Shown: positions 38,747 to 47,920 of the stretch, piece after piece
Numbering within the stretch: the first letter of the stretch is position 1
How the letters are laid out: each line of letters begins with the position of its first letter
Origin: Longimicrobium sp.
GTDB lineage: Bacteria; Gemmatimonadota; Gemmatimonadetes; Longimicrobiales; Longimicrobiaceae
DNA: 64,000 nucleotides
Assembly (NCBI GenBank): GCA_036389795.1
Contig: DASVWD010000223.1
Location: 1 to 64,000, forward strand
Direction of reading: 5' to 3'
Translations under genes and position numbers: made by a program
The notes under the pieces: generated by a model
The model's input: only the letters and a program-made list of their open reading frames with translations
Databases searched by the model: none
Told to the model about the DNA's origin: nothing

Positions 38747-39958
38747 ATGACCAACGACCCAGTGATCGCCATCGGCTCGCGAAGCTTGATGGTTCGCAGT
38801 TTCTCGATTTCCAGCGCCGTCCTTGTGGCCATGACGGGGTTCCTCAGCGCCTGTGGAGGAACGCAATCGAGTCCGAACTCCGCGGCGCACGAGGCGACCA
38901 CCACCCAGCGTCCCACCGAATCAGGGTCCGTCCAGCTGAGCCAGGAGTGGGACAAGAAATTCCCCAGGAGCAACCGAGTTGACCACCAGAAGGTCACGTT
39001 CACCAACCGGTACGGAATCACGCTGGCTGCCGACCTGTACCTCCCCCGGAACCGCGGCACCGGGAGGCTGCCCGCCCTGGTGGTCAGCGGCCCGTTCGGC
39101 GCCGTGAAGGAGCAGGTGTCCGGCCTGTACGCCCAGACCATGGCCGAGCGCGGATTCGTCACGCTGGCCTTCGATCCGTCGTATACAGGCGAGAGCGGCG
39201 GTGAGCCGCGCGACGTCGCCTCTCCGGACATCAATACCGAGGATGTAAGCGCGGCCGTCGATTTCCTGGGGCTCCATCAGTCGGTTGACCGTGACCGCAT
39301 TGGCGCGCTGGGGATCTGTGGCTACAGCGGCATGTCCCTTACCGCTGCCACCAGCGACTCCCGCATTAGGGCGGTGGCGACGGCTTCGATGTACGACATG
39401 TCCCGCAGCATCAGCCGTGGTTACAGGGACAGCTACACGACGGAGCAGCGCCGCCGGGTCATCGATTACATCAGCCAGCAGCGCTGGGCCGACGCAGAAG
39501 CCGGTCGTCCGGCGCGGGGTTACCACGAGGTGCCCTTCGACGCACAGAACAACATCGTACGAGGTGACCGGGGCCTTCCCGAGTCTCTGCCCGATGGTGC
39601 GGACACCGTGACCGCTGCGTTCTTCAGCTACTACCGGACTGAGCGGGGTTTCCATCCCCGGAGCGTGAATTCGACTACGGCATGGACGGCCACGACGCCG
39701 ATGTCATTCTTCAACTTCCCAATGTATGCGAACTTGGAGATGATCTCGCCGCGGCCCGTCCTTCTAGTGGCCGGTGAGAACGCGCACTCGCGCTACTACT
39801 CGGAGGACGTGTACCGGATGGCTTCCGAGCCCAAGCAGCTGCTGATCGTGCCCGATGCGGACCACGTGGATCTGTACGACCGGCTGGACAAGATCCCGTT
39901 CGACGCGCTCGCGGAGTTCTTCAACAGGAACCTAAGCGCGCGCCAGCCAGCCAACTGA
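38747..39958 (+). CDS. Secreted or lipid-anchored alpha/beta hydrolase
   Basis: 403 aa. An N-terminal region leads to a lipobox-like segment (AVLVAMTGFLSACGG, about residues 25-37), then the hydrolase: LPALVVSGPFGAVKEQ, LAFDPSYTGESGGEPRD, the elbow GICGYSGMSL (likely nucleophile Ser), VLLVAGENAHSRYYSED and VPDADHVDLYD (acid and His). It resembles the YcjY-type dienelactone-hydrolase-like group. The start has a GGGAGCTCCC sequence just before it. A terminator lies at 40028-40060. Substrate unknown; likely part of the LysR-controlled set. Confidence 0.85.
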   Translation: MTNDPVIAIGSRSLMVRSFSISSAVLVAMTGFLSACGGTQSSPNSAAHEATTTQRPTESGSVQLSQEWDKKFPRSNRVDHQKVTFTNRYGITLAADLYLPRNRGTGRLPALVVSGPFGAVKEQVSGLYAQTMAERGFVTLAFDPSYTGESGGEPRDVASPDINTEDVSAAVDFLGLHQSVDRDRIGALGICGYSGMSLTAATSDSRIRAVATASMYDMSRSISRGYRDSYTTEQRRRVIDYISQQRWADAEAGRPARGYHEVPFDAQNNIVRGDRGLPESLPDGADTVTAAFFSYYRTERGFHPRSVNSTTAWTATTPMSFFNFPMYANLEMISPRPVLLVAGENAHSRYYSEDVYRMASEPKQLLIVPDADHVDLYDRLDKIPFDALAEFFNRNLSARQPAN

Positions 39959-40027
39959 GGTCGTTCCTCGCCCCTTGCCTCCGCTGAGAGGGCGCGACGA
40001 TCCCCTGCCTCCACTCGAGGCAATCGA

Positions 40028-40060
40028 GAACGCTCCTCGGCGCCGTGTCGGGGAGCGTTC
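40028..40060 (+). terminator. Hairpin after the hydrolase gene
   Basis: GAACGCTCC (40028-40036) pairs with GGAGCGTTC (40052-40060). A short CTGCC run follows; no long T-run. Confidence 0.5.
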
Positions 40061-40230
40061 TGCCACGCCTGCAGGAGCCCCCAAGATTGAGAACCGCAAG
40101 GACACAGGGTGTCGCCTGCCATGCGATTTATCCGAACCAATCGTGCGCGTAGCTTGAGTGCCCGGAGGCTGTCACGCAGCGCGAGCAGCCCACACCGTGA
40201 TCAATTCGACCACAGGAAGCAGGAACCATC

Positions 40231-40974
40231 ATGATCAAGGACAAGGTCGTCATCATCACCGGCGCTTCGTCGGGCATCGGCGAGGCAACCGCGCGGCTCC
40301 TGGCGAGCGAGGGTGCCAAGGTCGTCCTGGGCGCGCGGCGCACCGAGAAGTTGAAGGAGATTGCTGACGACATTCGGGCTGCAGGCGGGAACGCGGCCTA
40401 TCAGGAGCTCGACGTGACCGATCCCGCGGCGAATCAGGCGATCGTCGATCTCGCCAAGGCGGAGTTCGGCCGACTGGACGTCATCTTCCTCAACGCCGGC
40501 ATCATGCCGAACTCGCCGCTCTCGGAGCTCAAGACCGACGAGTGGCACCAGATGGTGGACGTCAACATCAAGGGCGTGCTGAACGGAGTGGCCGCGGTGC
40601 TGCCGACGTTCATTGGGCAGAAGTCCGGTCATGTGATCGCGAACTCCTCCGTCGCCGGCCTGAAGGCGTATCCGGGTGGCGCGGTCTACGGCGGCACGAA
40701 GTGGTTCGTGCGCGACTTCATGGAGGTCCTCCGCATGGAGAGCGCCGGAGAAGGGACGAACATCCGCACGGCCACGATCTACCCGGCCGCCATCAACACC
40801 GAGCTGCTGAACACGATCAGCGATAAGCCCACGGCGGAGGGAATGACGCAGCTCTACGAGCAGTTCGGGATCTCGCCGGAGCGAATCGCGCGGGTGGTAG
40901 CCGTCGCGATCGACATGCCGGAAGACACAACGATCAACGAGTTCACGGTTGGTCCGGCAAGCCAGGTGTGGTGA
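40231..40974 (+). CDS. Short-chain dehydrogenase/reductase
   Basis: 247 aa. The NAD(P) dinucleotide-binding turn is IITGASSGIGEATARLL (TGxxxGIG); the NAG motif FLNAGIMPNSP and catalytic tetrad Asn (MVDVNIKGVL), Ser (NSSVAGLKA) and Tyr-Lys (VYGGTKW, YxxxK) are all present. GARRTEK after the second strand suggests NADPH preference. An AGGAA site lies about 7 nt upstream of the ATG. It is followed closely by a GNAT gene and a cupin, probably as one operon. Confidence 0.93.
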   Translation: MIKDKVVIITGASSGIGEATARLLASEGAKVVLGARRTEKLKEIADDIRAAGGNAAYQELDVTDPAANQAIVDLAKAEFGRLDVIFLNAGIMPNSPLSELKTDEWHQMVDVNIKGVLNGVAAVLPTFIGQKSGHVIANSSVAGLKAYPGGAVYGGTKWFVRDFMEVLRMESAGEGTNIRTATIYPAAINTELLNTISDKPTAEGMTQLYEQFGISPERIARVVAVAIDMPEDTTINEFTVGPASQVW

Positions 40975-40979
40975 GCCCC

Positions 40980-41720
40980 ATGGCAAACGAGCGGGGGCGG
41001 ACGGCGCTGTTTTCCGTGATCGGAGGCCCGGGGCTCCAGCGGCTCTCGCTTCGTGCTGACACGCTGGGAAACGCCCCGCCACCAGCCAACGAGGTCGGGG
41101 TGCGCCGGGCGACGGATAGCGACCTCCACACGCTCGGACAGCTTGGCGCGCTGCTCATGCGCATGCACCACGAATCTGATCCCCGGCGCTTCGTGGCCGC
41201 GGCACCAGGGACGGAGTCCAAGTATTCGTCCTTCCTCGGAAGCCAGCTCCGAGATCCCAATGTGGTCATGCTGGTTGCGCAGTTGGACGGGGCCGTCGTC
41301 GGCTACGCTTACGCGGCGCTCGAAGGGACGGACTGCATGGCCCTTCGCGGTCCCGCCGGTGTGTTGTATGACATCGTGGTCGACCCGAGGCACCACCGGT
41401 GCGGCGTCGGCCGCCTGCTGCTCGATGCCATCGTGTCCGAACTCACGTCGCGGGGTGCGCCGCGCATGGTCCTTTTGACCGCGACGGCCAACCTCGCGGG
41501 GCAACGCCTGTTCTCTGCCGCGGGTTTTCGCTCCACCATGCTCGAGATGACGCGGGAGCTGAATGATCAGCTCGCAGGCCCGGATGATCGCTGGGCGGAC
41601 CCCGTGCCCAGCCGTCAGGATCGTTCCGGCGCAGTGAAGGGTGTTACTGGGGACCGGACCGAGCGCCGGAGGCACCGGCGGATATACCTAAAAGCTATTC
41701 GAGGCGAGGATCAATCATGA
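40980..41720 (+). CDS. GNAT-family N-acetyltransferase
   Basis: 246 aa from ATG 40980; in-frame GTGs at 40968 and 40971 are alternatives. Acetyl-CoA motif: [20 protein letters not shown], then [20 protein letters not shown]. The C-terminal 50 residues are basic and unrecognised and may be a non-homologous tail. The start lies 5 nt after the SDR stop, and the stop overlaps the cupin start (ATGA), so transcription and translation are coupled through all three genes. Confidence 0.85.
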   Translation: MANERGRTALFSVIGGPGLQRLSLRADTLGNAPPPANEVGVRRATDSDLHTLGQLGALLMRMHHESDPRRFVAAAPGTESKYSSFLGSQLRDPNVVMLVAQLDGAVVGYAYAALEGTDCMALRGPAGVLYDIVVDPRHHRCGVGRLLLDAIVSELTSRGAPRMVLLTATANLAGQRLFSAAGFRSTMLEMTRELNDQLAGPDDRWADPVPSRQDRSGAVKGVTGDRTERRRHRRIYLKAIRGEDQS

Positions 41721-42217
41721 AACACCTCTTTGTCTTCGGGATCACGTTCGCCGCCATCGGCGCCGTCCCCGTCCACAGTCAGCAGATCGAGATCACGCCG
41801 GTTAGCGCCCGCCCCTCCGAAATTGGGTCCGCACAGTACTTCACCGGGTCTGCGCTGGTCGACGCACTGTTCGCCCCGACCCCACACACACGGGCTGCGG
41901 CCGCGCAGGTCACCTTCGCGCCACGCGCCCGCTCCGCTTGGCACAGCCATCCGGCGGGGCAGACCCTCATCGTGATGTCCGGGACCGGCTGGGTGCAGGA
42001 ATGGGGAGGCCAGCGGCGTGAGATCCACCCGGGCGACGTGATCTGGACACCGCCGGGCGTGAAGCATTGGCATGGGGCCACCACCGCGAACAGCATGAGC
42101 CACATCACCATTCAGGAGGCTGTGAACGGCGAGGTTGTGCGCTGGATGGAACACGTCAGCGACGAGCAGTATCTGGCCAATACCGCGGCGCCCGGGCAAC
42201 GATCCGATCCCAACTGA
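41717..42217 (+). CDS. Secreted cupin-domain protein
   Basis: 166 aa. Signal peptide [21 protein letters not shown]. The cupin metal site is [16 protein letters not shown] (motif 1: HxH...), with [11 protein letters not shown] as motif 2. It is closely related to the cupin at 46751-47149 ([20 protein letters not shown]). Cupins of this carboxymuconolactone-like group bind a metal and act on small oxidised carbon compounds; the exact reaction is unknown. ATGA overlap with the preceding GNAT gene. Confidence 0.88.
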   Translation: MKHLFVFGITFAAIGAVPVHSQQIEITPVSARPSEIGSAQYFTGSALVDALFAPTPHTRAAAAQVTFAPRARSAWHSHPAGQTLIVMSGTGWVQEWGGQRREIHPGDVIWTPPGVKHWHGATTANSMSHITIQEAVNGEVVRWMEHVSDEQYLANTAAPGQRSDPN

Positions 42218-42219
42218 CC

Positions 42220-42996
42220 ATGAACAACGAACCGGCTTCCCGCCGCCCACGCGTGATCTGCCACATGATCTCAGCGGTTGATGGACGCATCGTCACCGGA
42301 GGATGGCCCCTCTCGAAGGAGGGGTACGGGCAGTACGAGCAGGTGCACTCGAGCTACGAGCCGGAGGGCTGGATCTGCGGGCGCGTGACGATGGAGCACC
42401 TGGCGGCGGGTACGCGGTCCGACGCGGACGTGACGTGCGAATACGAAGGGCCCGAACGCGAGGACTTCGCGTCCCCCGGGGCGCACGGCTCCTTTGCCAT
42501 CGCCCTCGACCCGCGAGGGAAGCTCCTATGGGATTCGGGGAATCTCCAAGGGGACCATGTCGTCGCCGTGCTCACGCACCGCGTCGCGGATGAGTATCTC
42601 GCTCTTCTGCGTGAGCGTGGCGTCTCGTACCTGCTCGCCGGAACCGAGGAGGTCGATTTGGCGCTGGCGCTGGAGAAGATCGGAGCTCGGCTCGGCGTGC
42701 GGACGCTCATGCTCGAGGGCGGTGGCGGCATCAACGGGAGCTTCCTGCGCGCGGGACTCATCGACGAGCTGAGCCTGTTGCTGGCCCCCGTGGCTGACGG
42801 GCGTTCTGGTACGCCCACAGTCTTCGATGTCCCCGGTGAGGAGGCGGGTTCCGCACCGGCTAGTCCTGGAGAGCGTGGAACACCGAGCGGACGATGTCCT
42901 CTGGCTCCGCTACCGGATCACTGCGCGCGCGGCAGAGGTCGCCAACGCGTGAGGGTGCGAACGCGCGGCGGCACAGGATCGGCCCCGGGGTATTGA
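42220..42996 (+). CDS. Dihydrofolate reductase-like (RibD C-terminal domain) protein with frameshifted end
   Basis: 258 aa as read. N-terminal RibD_C/DHFR fold: CHMISAVDGRIVTGGWP, ICGRVTMEHLAAG, LTHRVADEYLALLRERGVSY and TLMLEGGGGINGSFLRAGLI. After PTVFDVPGEEAG (about 42836-42862) the natural C-terminus appears in another frame, reading RLVLESVEHRADDVLWLRYR and ending at 42952. The frame given here instead runs into junk (APLPDHCARGRGRQRVRVRT) to 42996. A one-base indel therefore replaces the last 35 or so residues; the start of the fold is intact. An NADPH-dependent reductase role is inferred. Confidence 0.78.
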   Translation: MNNEPASRRPRVICHMISAVDGRIVTGGWPLSKEGYGQYEQVHSSYEPEGWICGRVTMEHLAAGTRSDADVTCEYEGPEREDFASPGAHGSFAIALDPRGKLLWDSGNLQGDHVVAVLTHRVADEYLALLRERGVSYLLAGTEEVDLALALEKIGARLGVRTLMLEGGGGINGSFLRAGLIDELSLLLAPVADGRSGTPTVFDVPGEEAGSAPASPGERGTPSGRCPLAPLPDHCARGRGRQRVRVRTRGGTGSAPGY

Positions 42997-43359
42997 CGCC
43001 GAGGAGTTCGTAGTGCGAAGCACATGCTGCGCAGGTGGCATGCGCGGGCGCCCGGTGGTGGTGTTTTGAGGACGAATAGAACTACTGCGTCAGAGCCGCA
43101 CGGCGCTGGCAATTTGGGCGTTCTGCGACTGAAGGATCGGACGGGCCACCGGGGCACTCTGCCTGGTGGCCCGCTCGCGCTCAACCGGTCGAATCGGCAC
43201 CGGGGATTGTCAACCCTCAGGCATCAGCCTGAGAACTTCCGTCTCGTTTTTCTCACTCCGGGCCAGGCATAGCTTTACGGCCGTAGAGGGCTGAGCAGGG
43301 TCGAGCCTCGATGCTTTCGCTGGAGACCTGACAGCTGCCTACCTACCGGAGGACAGAAC
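42997..43359. other. Gene-free promoter region with regulatory element copy 2
   Basis: 363 bp between the frameshifted reductase and the next SDR gene. It holds the second 69-bp regulatory element. No gene is supported on either strand. Confidence 0.65.
43207..43275 (+). promoter_or_regulatory. 69-bp regulatory element, copy 2 (upstream of SDR-MFS)
   Basis: TTGTCAACC, then CTCAGGCATCAGCCTGAG (a perfect inverted repeat with a 4-nt centre), GAACTTCCGTCTCGTTTT, and CATAGCTT 62 bp from the first T. It lies 85 bp upstream of the SDR start. Confidence 0.7.
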
Positions 43360-44208
43360 ATGAGCAAGGTGTACTTCATAACGGGCGCTGGACGCGGGAT
43401 GGGCGTCGACTTCGTCCATGCAGCACTGGCCGCAGGGCACAGGGTCGTCGCCACGGGGCGCCGCCCTGAGGAGGTCGAGCGGGCGGTGGGCCGCGCCGAG
43501 AACCTGCTGGTGGCCAAGCTCGACGTCACGGTTCCCGAGGACGTTGCGGCGGCCGTGGCCGCAGCAGCCGAGCGGTTCGGCGGGGTCGACGTTCTGATCA
43601 ACAACGCCGCTAGCTTCCAGGCCGGGTTTTTCGAGGAGTTGAGCGCCGAGCAGTTCCGCGCGCAGATGGAGGTCAACTTCTTCGGCGCGCTGAACGTGAC
43701 TCGCGCGTTGCTCCCGGTAATGCGCCGCCAGCGGGGCGGCCAGGTGGTGACAATCTCCTCCACGGCGGGAATCGTCGCGGGCGAATTCGCTTCGGCTTAC
43801 GCGGCCTCGAAGTTCGCACTCGAGGGCTGGATGGAGGCCCTGAACCAGGAGGTGGAGCCCTACGGGATCCGTACCACGGTCGTGGAACCCGGGTTCTTCC
43901 GCACCGGGCTGCTCGAGGAGGCGTCGACGACGTGGCCCGCGCTTTCAATCGAGGACTATGCCGGGCGCACCCGGCACCTGGTCGCGCTCTGGAAGAGCAT
44001 GAACGGGAAGCAGTCGGGCGACCCTGCGAAGCTGGGACGCGCCCTGATCACGCTGCTCGACTCCCCGGCACCGCCAGCCCGATGGGCCGCCGGGAGTGAC
44101 GCGGTAGATGCCGTCCTTCAGAAGGCGGAGCGGCTCCGCAAGGAGGCCACTGCCCATCGGGAGCTTTCCACAGCGCTCGCCCACGACGGCTGGGAATATG
44201 GAACTTAG
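43360..44208 (+). CDS. Short-chain dehydrogenase/reductase
   Basis: 282 aa. NAD(P) turn FITGAGRGMGVDF, VVATGRRPEE (second strand, NADPH-type Arg), VLINNAASFQAGFF, MEVNFFGALN and the catalytic pair SSTAGIVAG and YAASKFALEGW. It groups with the DltE/YkvO-like oxidoreductases. The start has GGAGGACAG upstream. It overlaps the MFS exporter by 11 nt. Both are controlled from the upstream 69-bp element. Confidence 0.92.
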   Translation: MSKVYFITGAGRGMGVDFVHAALAAGHRVVATGRRPEEVERAVGRAENLLVAKLDVTVPEDVAAAVAAAAERFGGVDVLINNAASFQAGFFEELSAEQFRAQMEVNFFGALNVTRALLPVMRRQRGGQVVTISSTAGIVAGEFASAYAASKFALEGWMEALNQEVEPYGIRTTVVEPGFFRTGLLEEASTTWPALSIEDYAGRTRHLVALWKSMNGKQSGDPAKLGRALITLLDSPAPPARWAAGSDAVDAVLQKAERLRKEATAHRELSTALAHDGWEYGT

Positions 44209-45397
44209 GGTTCGTCACGAGAGCGACGCAGCCGCGCCGGTCTTCCCGAGGTGGGGTGCCGTCTTCGCCCTTACCCTCTGCGTTTCGACGCTGATCGCGT
44301 CCGAGTTCATGCCCGTCAGCCTGCTGACGCCGATCGCCTTCGATTTGCACATCTCCGAAGGTCAGGCGGGTCAGGCGATCGCGGTCTCCGGAGTCTTCGC
44401 AGTCCTGGCGAGCCTGGGCATCTCGTCCGCGACGCGCGGGATCGATCGACGCACGGTCCTGCTGTGGCTGACGGTGCTGATGATCGTCTCCGGCCTCATG
44501 GTCGCGTTCGCGCCCGGCGCCCCCGTCTTCATGGCGGGCCGTGCCCTCGTTGGTGTGGTCATCGGCGGGTTCTGGTCGATGTCGGCGGCCACCGTGATGC
44601 GACTCGTCCCGCCCGCGGACGTGCCACGTGCGCTCGGGCTGCTGAACGGCGGCAATGCGCTCGCGACCACCGTTGCCGCGCCGCTGGGCAGCTTCCTCGG
44701 CCAATACGTCGGATGGCGCGGTGCCTTCTTCGCGGTGGTGCCGCTTGCCGCGGCGACACTCGCCTGGCTCTTCGCCACCCTCCCGTCGATGCCTTCGGAG
44801 CGGACCTCCGGAGGCGGAACCGTCTTCAGGGTTCTGCGTCGGCGGAATGTCCCGCTGGGGATGACTGCCGTCACGCTGTTCTTCCTCGGGCAGTTCGCCC
44901 TGTTCACCTACCTGCGGCCGTTCCTCGAGACGGTAACGCGCGTCGGCGTCTCGGCGCTCTCGCTTATCCTGCTGCTGACGGGAGCCGCAGGGGTGGTCGG
45001 TACCTGGGTGATCGGCATTCTACTCCGAACCCGGCTGAACAGCCTGCTAATCGTGATCCCGATCCTGATGGCCGGGATCGCGGTTGCACTCACGGGGCTG
45101 GGCAGCTCCCCGGTCGCGGTCGCCGTCCTGCTCGCTGTATGGGGGCTCCTCGGGACCGCAGCGCCTGTCGCATGGTGGACGTGGCTCAGCCGAGTGCTCC
45201 CGGATGACGCGGAGGCCGGTGGTGGGCTCTTGGTTGCGGTCATCCAGCTGGCGATCGCACTGGGAGCCACCGCGGGGGGCCTCCTCTACGACGCGAGCGG
45301 CTACCGAAGCACCTTCGCGCTTAGCTCGGCCGCACTCTGTGCGTCTGCCCTGATCGCTGCCGTCGGCTCGGGTCGCAAGAGGCCAGAAACTCCCTGA
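44198..45397 (+). CDS. Major facilitator superfamily exporter (DHA1 type)
   Basis: 399 aa from ATG 44198, in the tail of the SDR gene. About 12 membrane spans. The motif A-like loop ATRGIDRRTVLLWLTVLM lies between spans 2 and 3, and FMAGRALVGVVIGGFWSMSA and RALGLLNGGNALATTVAAPL are typical of the AraJ/YdhP drug/arabinose-efflux group. Predicted drug or metabolite:H+ antiporter in the inner membrane, partnered with a reductase, as in detoxification operons. Confidence 0.9.
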   Translation: MELRVRHESDAAAPVFPRWGAVFALTLCVSTLIASEFMPVSLLTPIAFDLHISEGQAGQAIAVSGVFAVLASLGISSATRGIDRRTVLLWLTVLMIVSGLMVAFAPGAPVFMAGRALVGVVIGGFWSMSAATVMRLVPPADVPRALGLLNGGNALATTVAAPLGSFLGQYVGWRGAFFAVVPLAAATLAWLFATLPSMPSERTSGGGTVFRVLRRRNVPLGMTAVTLFFLGQFALFTYLRPFLETVTRVGVSALSLILLLTGAAGVVGTWVIGILLRTRLNSLLIVIPILMAGIAVALTGLGSSPVAVAVLLAVWGLLGTAAPVAWWTWLSRVLPDDAEAGGGLLVAVIQLAIALGATAGGLLYDASGYRSTFALSSAALCASALIAAVGSGRKRPETP

Positions 45398-45592
45398 CAA
45401 GGCCGCCCGGAGGCCGGCCTTCCGCATGCGCAGAGACGACGCGGCCACGGGTGGCCGGTACGCCCAGATGGTCGGGTGGAGCCGTGAATGATGCCCGAGA
45501 TTCAACGCACTAGCCCAGTGACCTGCGCCACCTGTGCACAGAGTTCGTCCCCAGCTAGTGATCATCGAACGCATTGACGAGTGAGAACACAC

Positions 45593-46510
45593 ATGACGAA
45601 TGGAATCAGCCCCCTCCTGACGCTGAACAACGGCGTCGCGATGCCGGCCTTCGGGCTGGGCGTGTTCCAGAGCACCCCGGAAGAGACGGTCAAAGCGGTT
45701 GAGGCCGCCATCGGCGTCGGTTACCGGATGATCGATACCGCCGCGGCCTACTTCAACGAGCGAGAGGTCGGCGAAGGCATCCGCAGGAGCGGAATCGACC
45801 GTGCCGAGCTTTTCGTGCAGACCAAGCTGTGGATGAGCGACTACGGCTACGAGCGAACGCTCCGCGCCTTCGACGCGAGCCTCCAGCGGTTGGGGCTCGA
45901 ATACGTGGACCTCTACCTACTGCACTGGCCCGTGCCCTCAGACTTCGCACGGACGGTCGACTCCTACCGAGCAGCGGAGGGGCTGCTCGCGGAGGGACGG
46001 GCGCTGGCGATCGGCGTCTGCAACTTCAGCCCCGACAACCTCGAGGATCTGCTCGCACGCACCAGCGTGGTGCCCGCCGTCAACCAGGTTGAACTTCATC
46101 CGTACTTCAACCAGAGATCGGTGCGCGAGGCCGACGGCCACCTCCGGGTCGTCACCCAGTCCTGGTCGCCGCTCGGCGGCGTGAACGTGTATGCGCATGG
46201 CGAAGGCCAGGGCAGGCACCTCCTTGAGGATCCGACGATCCAGCGCCTCGCCACGCAGTACGGGAAGACCGCTGCGCAGGTGGTGCTCCGCTGGCACATC
46301 GAGCACGGGCTGTCTGTTATCCCGAAGTCGGTCCGCCGCGAGCGCATCGCGGAGAACTTCGGGGTCTTCGACTTCGCGCTGAGCCCCACGAACCTCGTGG
46401 AGATCGACGCCTTGGACACCGGGATGCGGGGCGGGCCCGATCCCCAGGCCGTCCATCCCGCGATGTTCCCGATCTCCGTCGAGGGGCACTACGCCCAGGA
46501 GCCGCGGTGA
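45593..46510 (+). CDS. Aldo/keto reductase
   Basis: 305 aa from ATG 45593; a GTG at 45581 is in frame but less likely. The AKR TIM barrel tetrad is complete: Asp and Tyr in MIDTAAAYFNE, Lys in VQTKLW and His in YLLHWPVPS. Other family marks: ALAIGVCNFSPDNLEDLL, VVPAVNQVELHPYFNQ, TQSWSPLGG and SVIPKSVRRERIAENFGVFD. An NADPH-dependent reductase of aldehydes or ketones. It lies between the SDR-MFS pair and the second cupin. Confidence 0.95.
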   Translation: MTNGISPLLTLNNGVAMPAFGLGVFQSTPEETVKAVEAAIGVGYRMIDTAAAYFNEREVGEGIRRSGIDRAELFVQTKLWMSDYGYERTLRAFDASLQRLGLEYVDLYLLHWPVPSDFARTVDSYRAAEGLLAEGRALAIGVCNFSPDNLEDLLARTSVVPAVNQVELHPYFNQRSVREADGHLRVVTQSWSPLGGVNVYAHGEGQGRHLLEDPTIQRLATQYGKTAAQVVLRWHIEHGLSVIPKSVRRERIAENFGVFDFALSPTNLVEIDALDTGMRGGPDPQAVHPAMFPISVEGHYAQEPR

Positions 46511-46621
46511 ACCACACGCTTCTGCGGAACCGAGAGGCGCAAGGCACGCCGACCTGGCTCTGGTCGCCACTCGCTCCTCTGCCGCCGCCCCGACCACGGG
46601 ACGCTATCGTTCTCGTCCGCG

Positions 46622-46690
46622 TTGTCAACTCAGAGTCATCAGCCTGTGCACCTCGAGCCTCTATATGGCTTGTGACGGACTCAATAGCTT
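46622..46690 (+). promoter_or_regulatory. 69-bp regulatory element, copy 3 (upstream of second cupin)
   Basis: TTGTCAACT, CATCAGCCTG at the same offset as in copy 2, and AATAGCTT 62 bp from the first T. More diverged than the other two copies. It lies 61 bp upstream of the cupin start. Confidence 0.65.
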
Positions 46691-46750
46691 CATCGGCCAG
46701 CAATCGCAACCGCCTGCTACCGACCCTTTAGTGGTCAGAGGAGAATCAAG

Positions 46751-47149
46751 ATGAACATCAAGCATGCGGGCTCAACGCCCTCGATGGCAGGGCCTTCGGA
46801 GTGGTTCCGCGGCTCTGTCCGCATCGACCCGCTCTTCAACCCCGAAGGAGATGCGCGGGCCGCCGGCAACGCGGTCACCTTCGAGCCCGGCGCTCGCACT
46901 GCGTGGCATTCGCACCCGCTGGGGCAGACGCTGATCGTCACCTTCGGGCTGGGTTGGGTGCAGCGTGAGGGCGGCCGCGTCGAAGAGATCCGCCCCGGGG
47001 ACGTGGTGTCGTTCGACCCCGGGGAGCGGCATTGGCACGGCGCCTCTGCCACGACGGCCATGCAGCACATTGCCATCCAAGAGGCGCTGGACGGGGAGTC
47101 AGCAATCTGGATGGAGCACGTCACCGACGACCAGTACCGGGGTCAGTAG
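46751..47149 (+). CDS. Cupin-domain protein
   Basis: 132 aa. Like the first cupin but without signal peptide: [20 protein letters not shown] (metal motif 1) and [20 protein letters not shown] (motif 2). AGAGGAGAATCAAG gives a strong ribosome-binding site. Predicted cytosolic metal-binding enzyme, controlled from regulatory element copy 3. Confidence 0.9.
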   Translation: MNIKHAGSTPSMAGPSEWFRGSVRIDPLFNPEGDARAAGNAVTFEPGARTAWHSHPLGQTLIVTFGLGWVQREGGRVEEIRPGDVVSFDPGERHWHGASATTAMQHIAIQEALDGESAIWMEHVTDDQYRGQ

Positions 47150-47461
47150 AACGCTGTGGCGTGGGCTGTCTCGGCCGGCCGCCCTCTCGAGCGAGCTTAC
47201 CGCACCATCGGGCTCGTGGGACGGAAGACCCAGACTCGCCAGCGGGCTGCGAGTACGCGCGACCGTCGAGGCAGTCCGGCCGGGTGTCGCGATGCGGTAC
47301 GCCAGGGGCAGGCTCTGCAGGACCAGGTAGGTTGCACCACGCGCAGACGAAAAGAGGGTACTCTGTCCATAAGCACGCTCCGCATCGGCGACCACGTTCG
47401 CTTGGTCGGGGACACCCACCATGTCCGAGCGCCGGACCTGCGAGTTCTGCTCGGACTGAGC
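47150..47461. other. Gap upstream of the cyclophilin-like gene
   Basis: 312 bp. A frame on the plus strand is open through the region but lacks features of a real N-terminus until the hydrophobic run just before 47462. No separate gene or site is supported. Confidence 0.5.
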
Positions 47462-47920
47462 ATGTTGCTCGGCCTGCTCGTGCTCGGCGGATGCGAAGCC
47501 AGCCAAGCTTCGAAGTCTAGCTCGCCGCCAGTTGTCACGGGTGCCGCACCGCCATCCGCGAGACCGGAGGAAACACGCATGTGGATGACCGTCGGCGACC
47601 GTCGGTTCGCCATCACTTTAGCCGACAACGCAGCCGCTCGTGCGTTCGCGGGTCGACTGCCCCTTATGCTCGAAATGAGCGAGCTCAACGGTAATGAGAA
47701 GCATGCCGACCTAGGGGAAGCGCTGCCTGCGAATGCGACGCGCCCAGGGACCATCCAGCGCGGCGACCTCATGCTGTATGGCACCACCACCCTGGTGGTG
47801 TTCTACGCGACGTTCAACTCCTCGTACTCGTACACTCGCCTCGGCCGCGTGGACGACCCCGCGGATTTGCCACAGGCGCTCGGCCCGCGCGGAGTAAAGG
47901 TCGGGTTTTCCCTGAACTAA
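47462..47920 (+). CDS. Lipoprotein with cyclophilin-like fold domain
   Basis: 152 aa from ATG 47462, which leaves a short signal (MLLGLLVLGGC) with a lipobox; the true start may lie upstream, since LRVLLGLS precedes it in frame. The domain (MWMTVGDRRFAITLADNAAA, LPLMLEMSELNGNEKHADLG, GDLMLYGTTTLVVFYATFNS) matches the small cyclophilin-like family (DUF369/PF18050-like). No catalytic role is established. Last gene of the accessory region. Confidence 0.75.
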   Translation: MLLGLLVLGGCEASQASKSSSPPVVTGAAPPSARPEETRMWMTVGDRRFAITLADNAAARAFAGRLPLMLEMSELNGNEKHADLGEALPANATRPGTIQRGDLMLYGTTTLVVFYATFNSSYSYTRLGRVDDPADLPQALGPRGVKVGFSLN

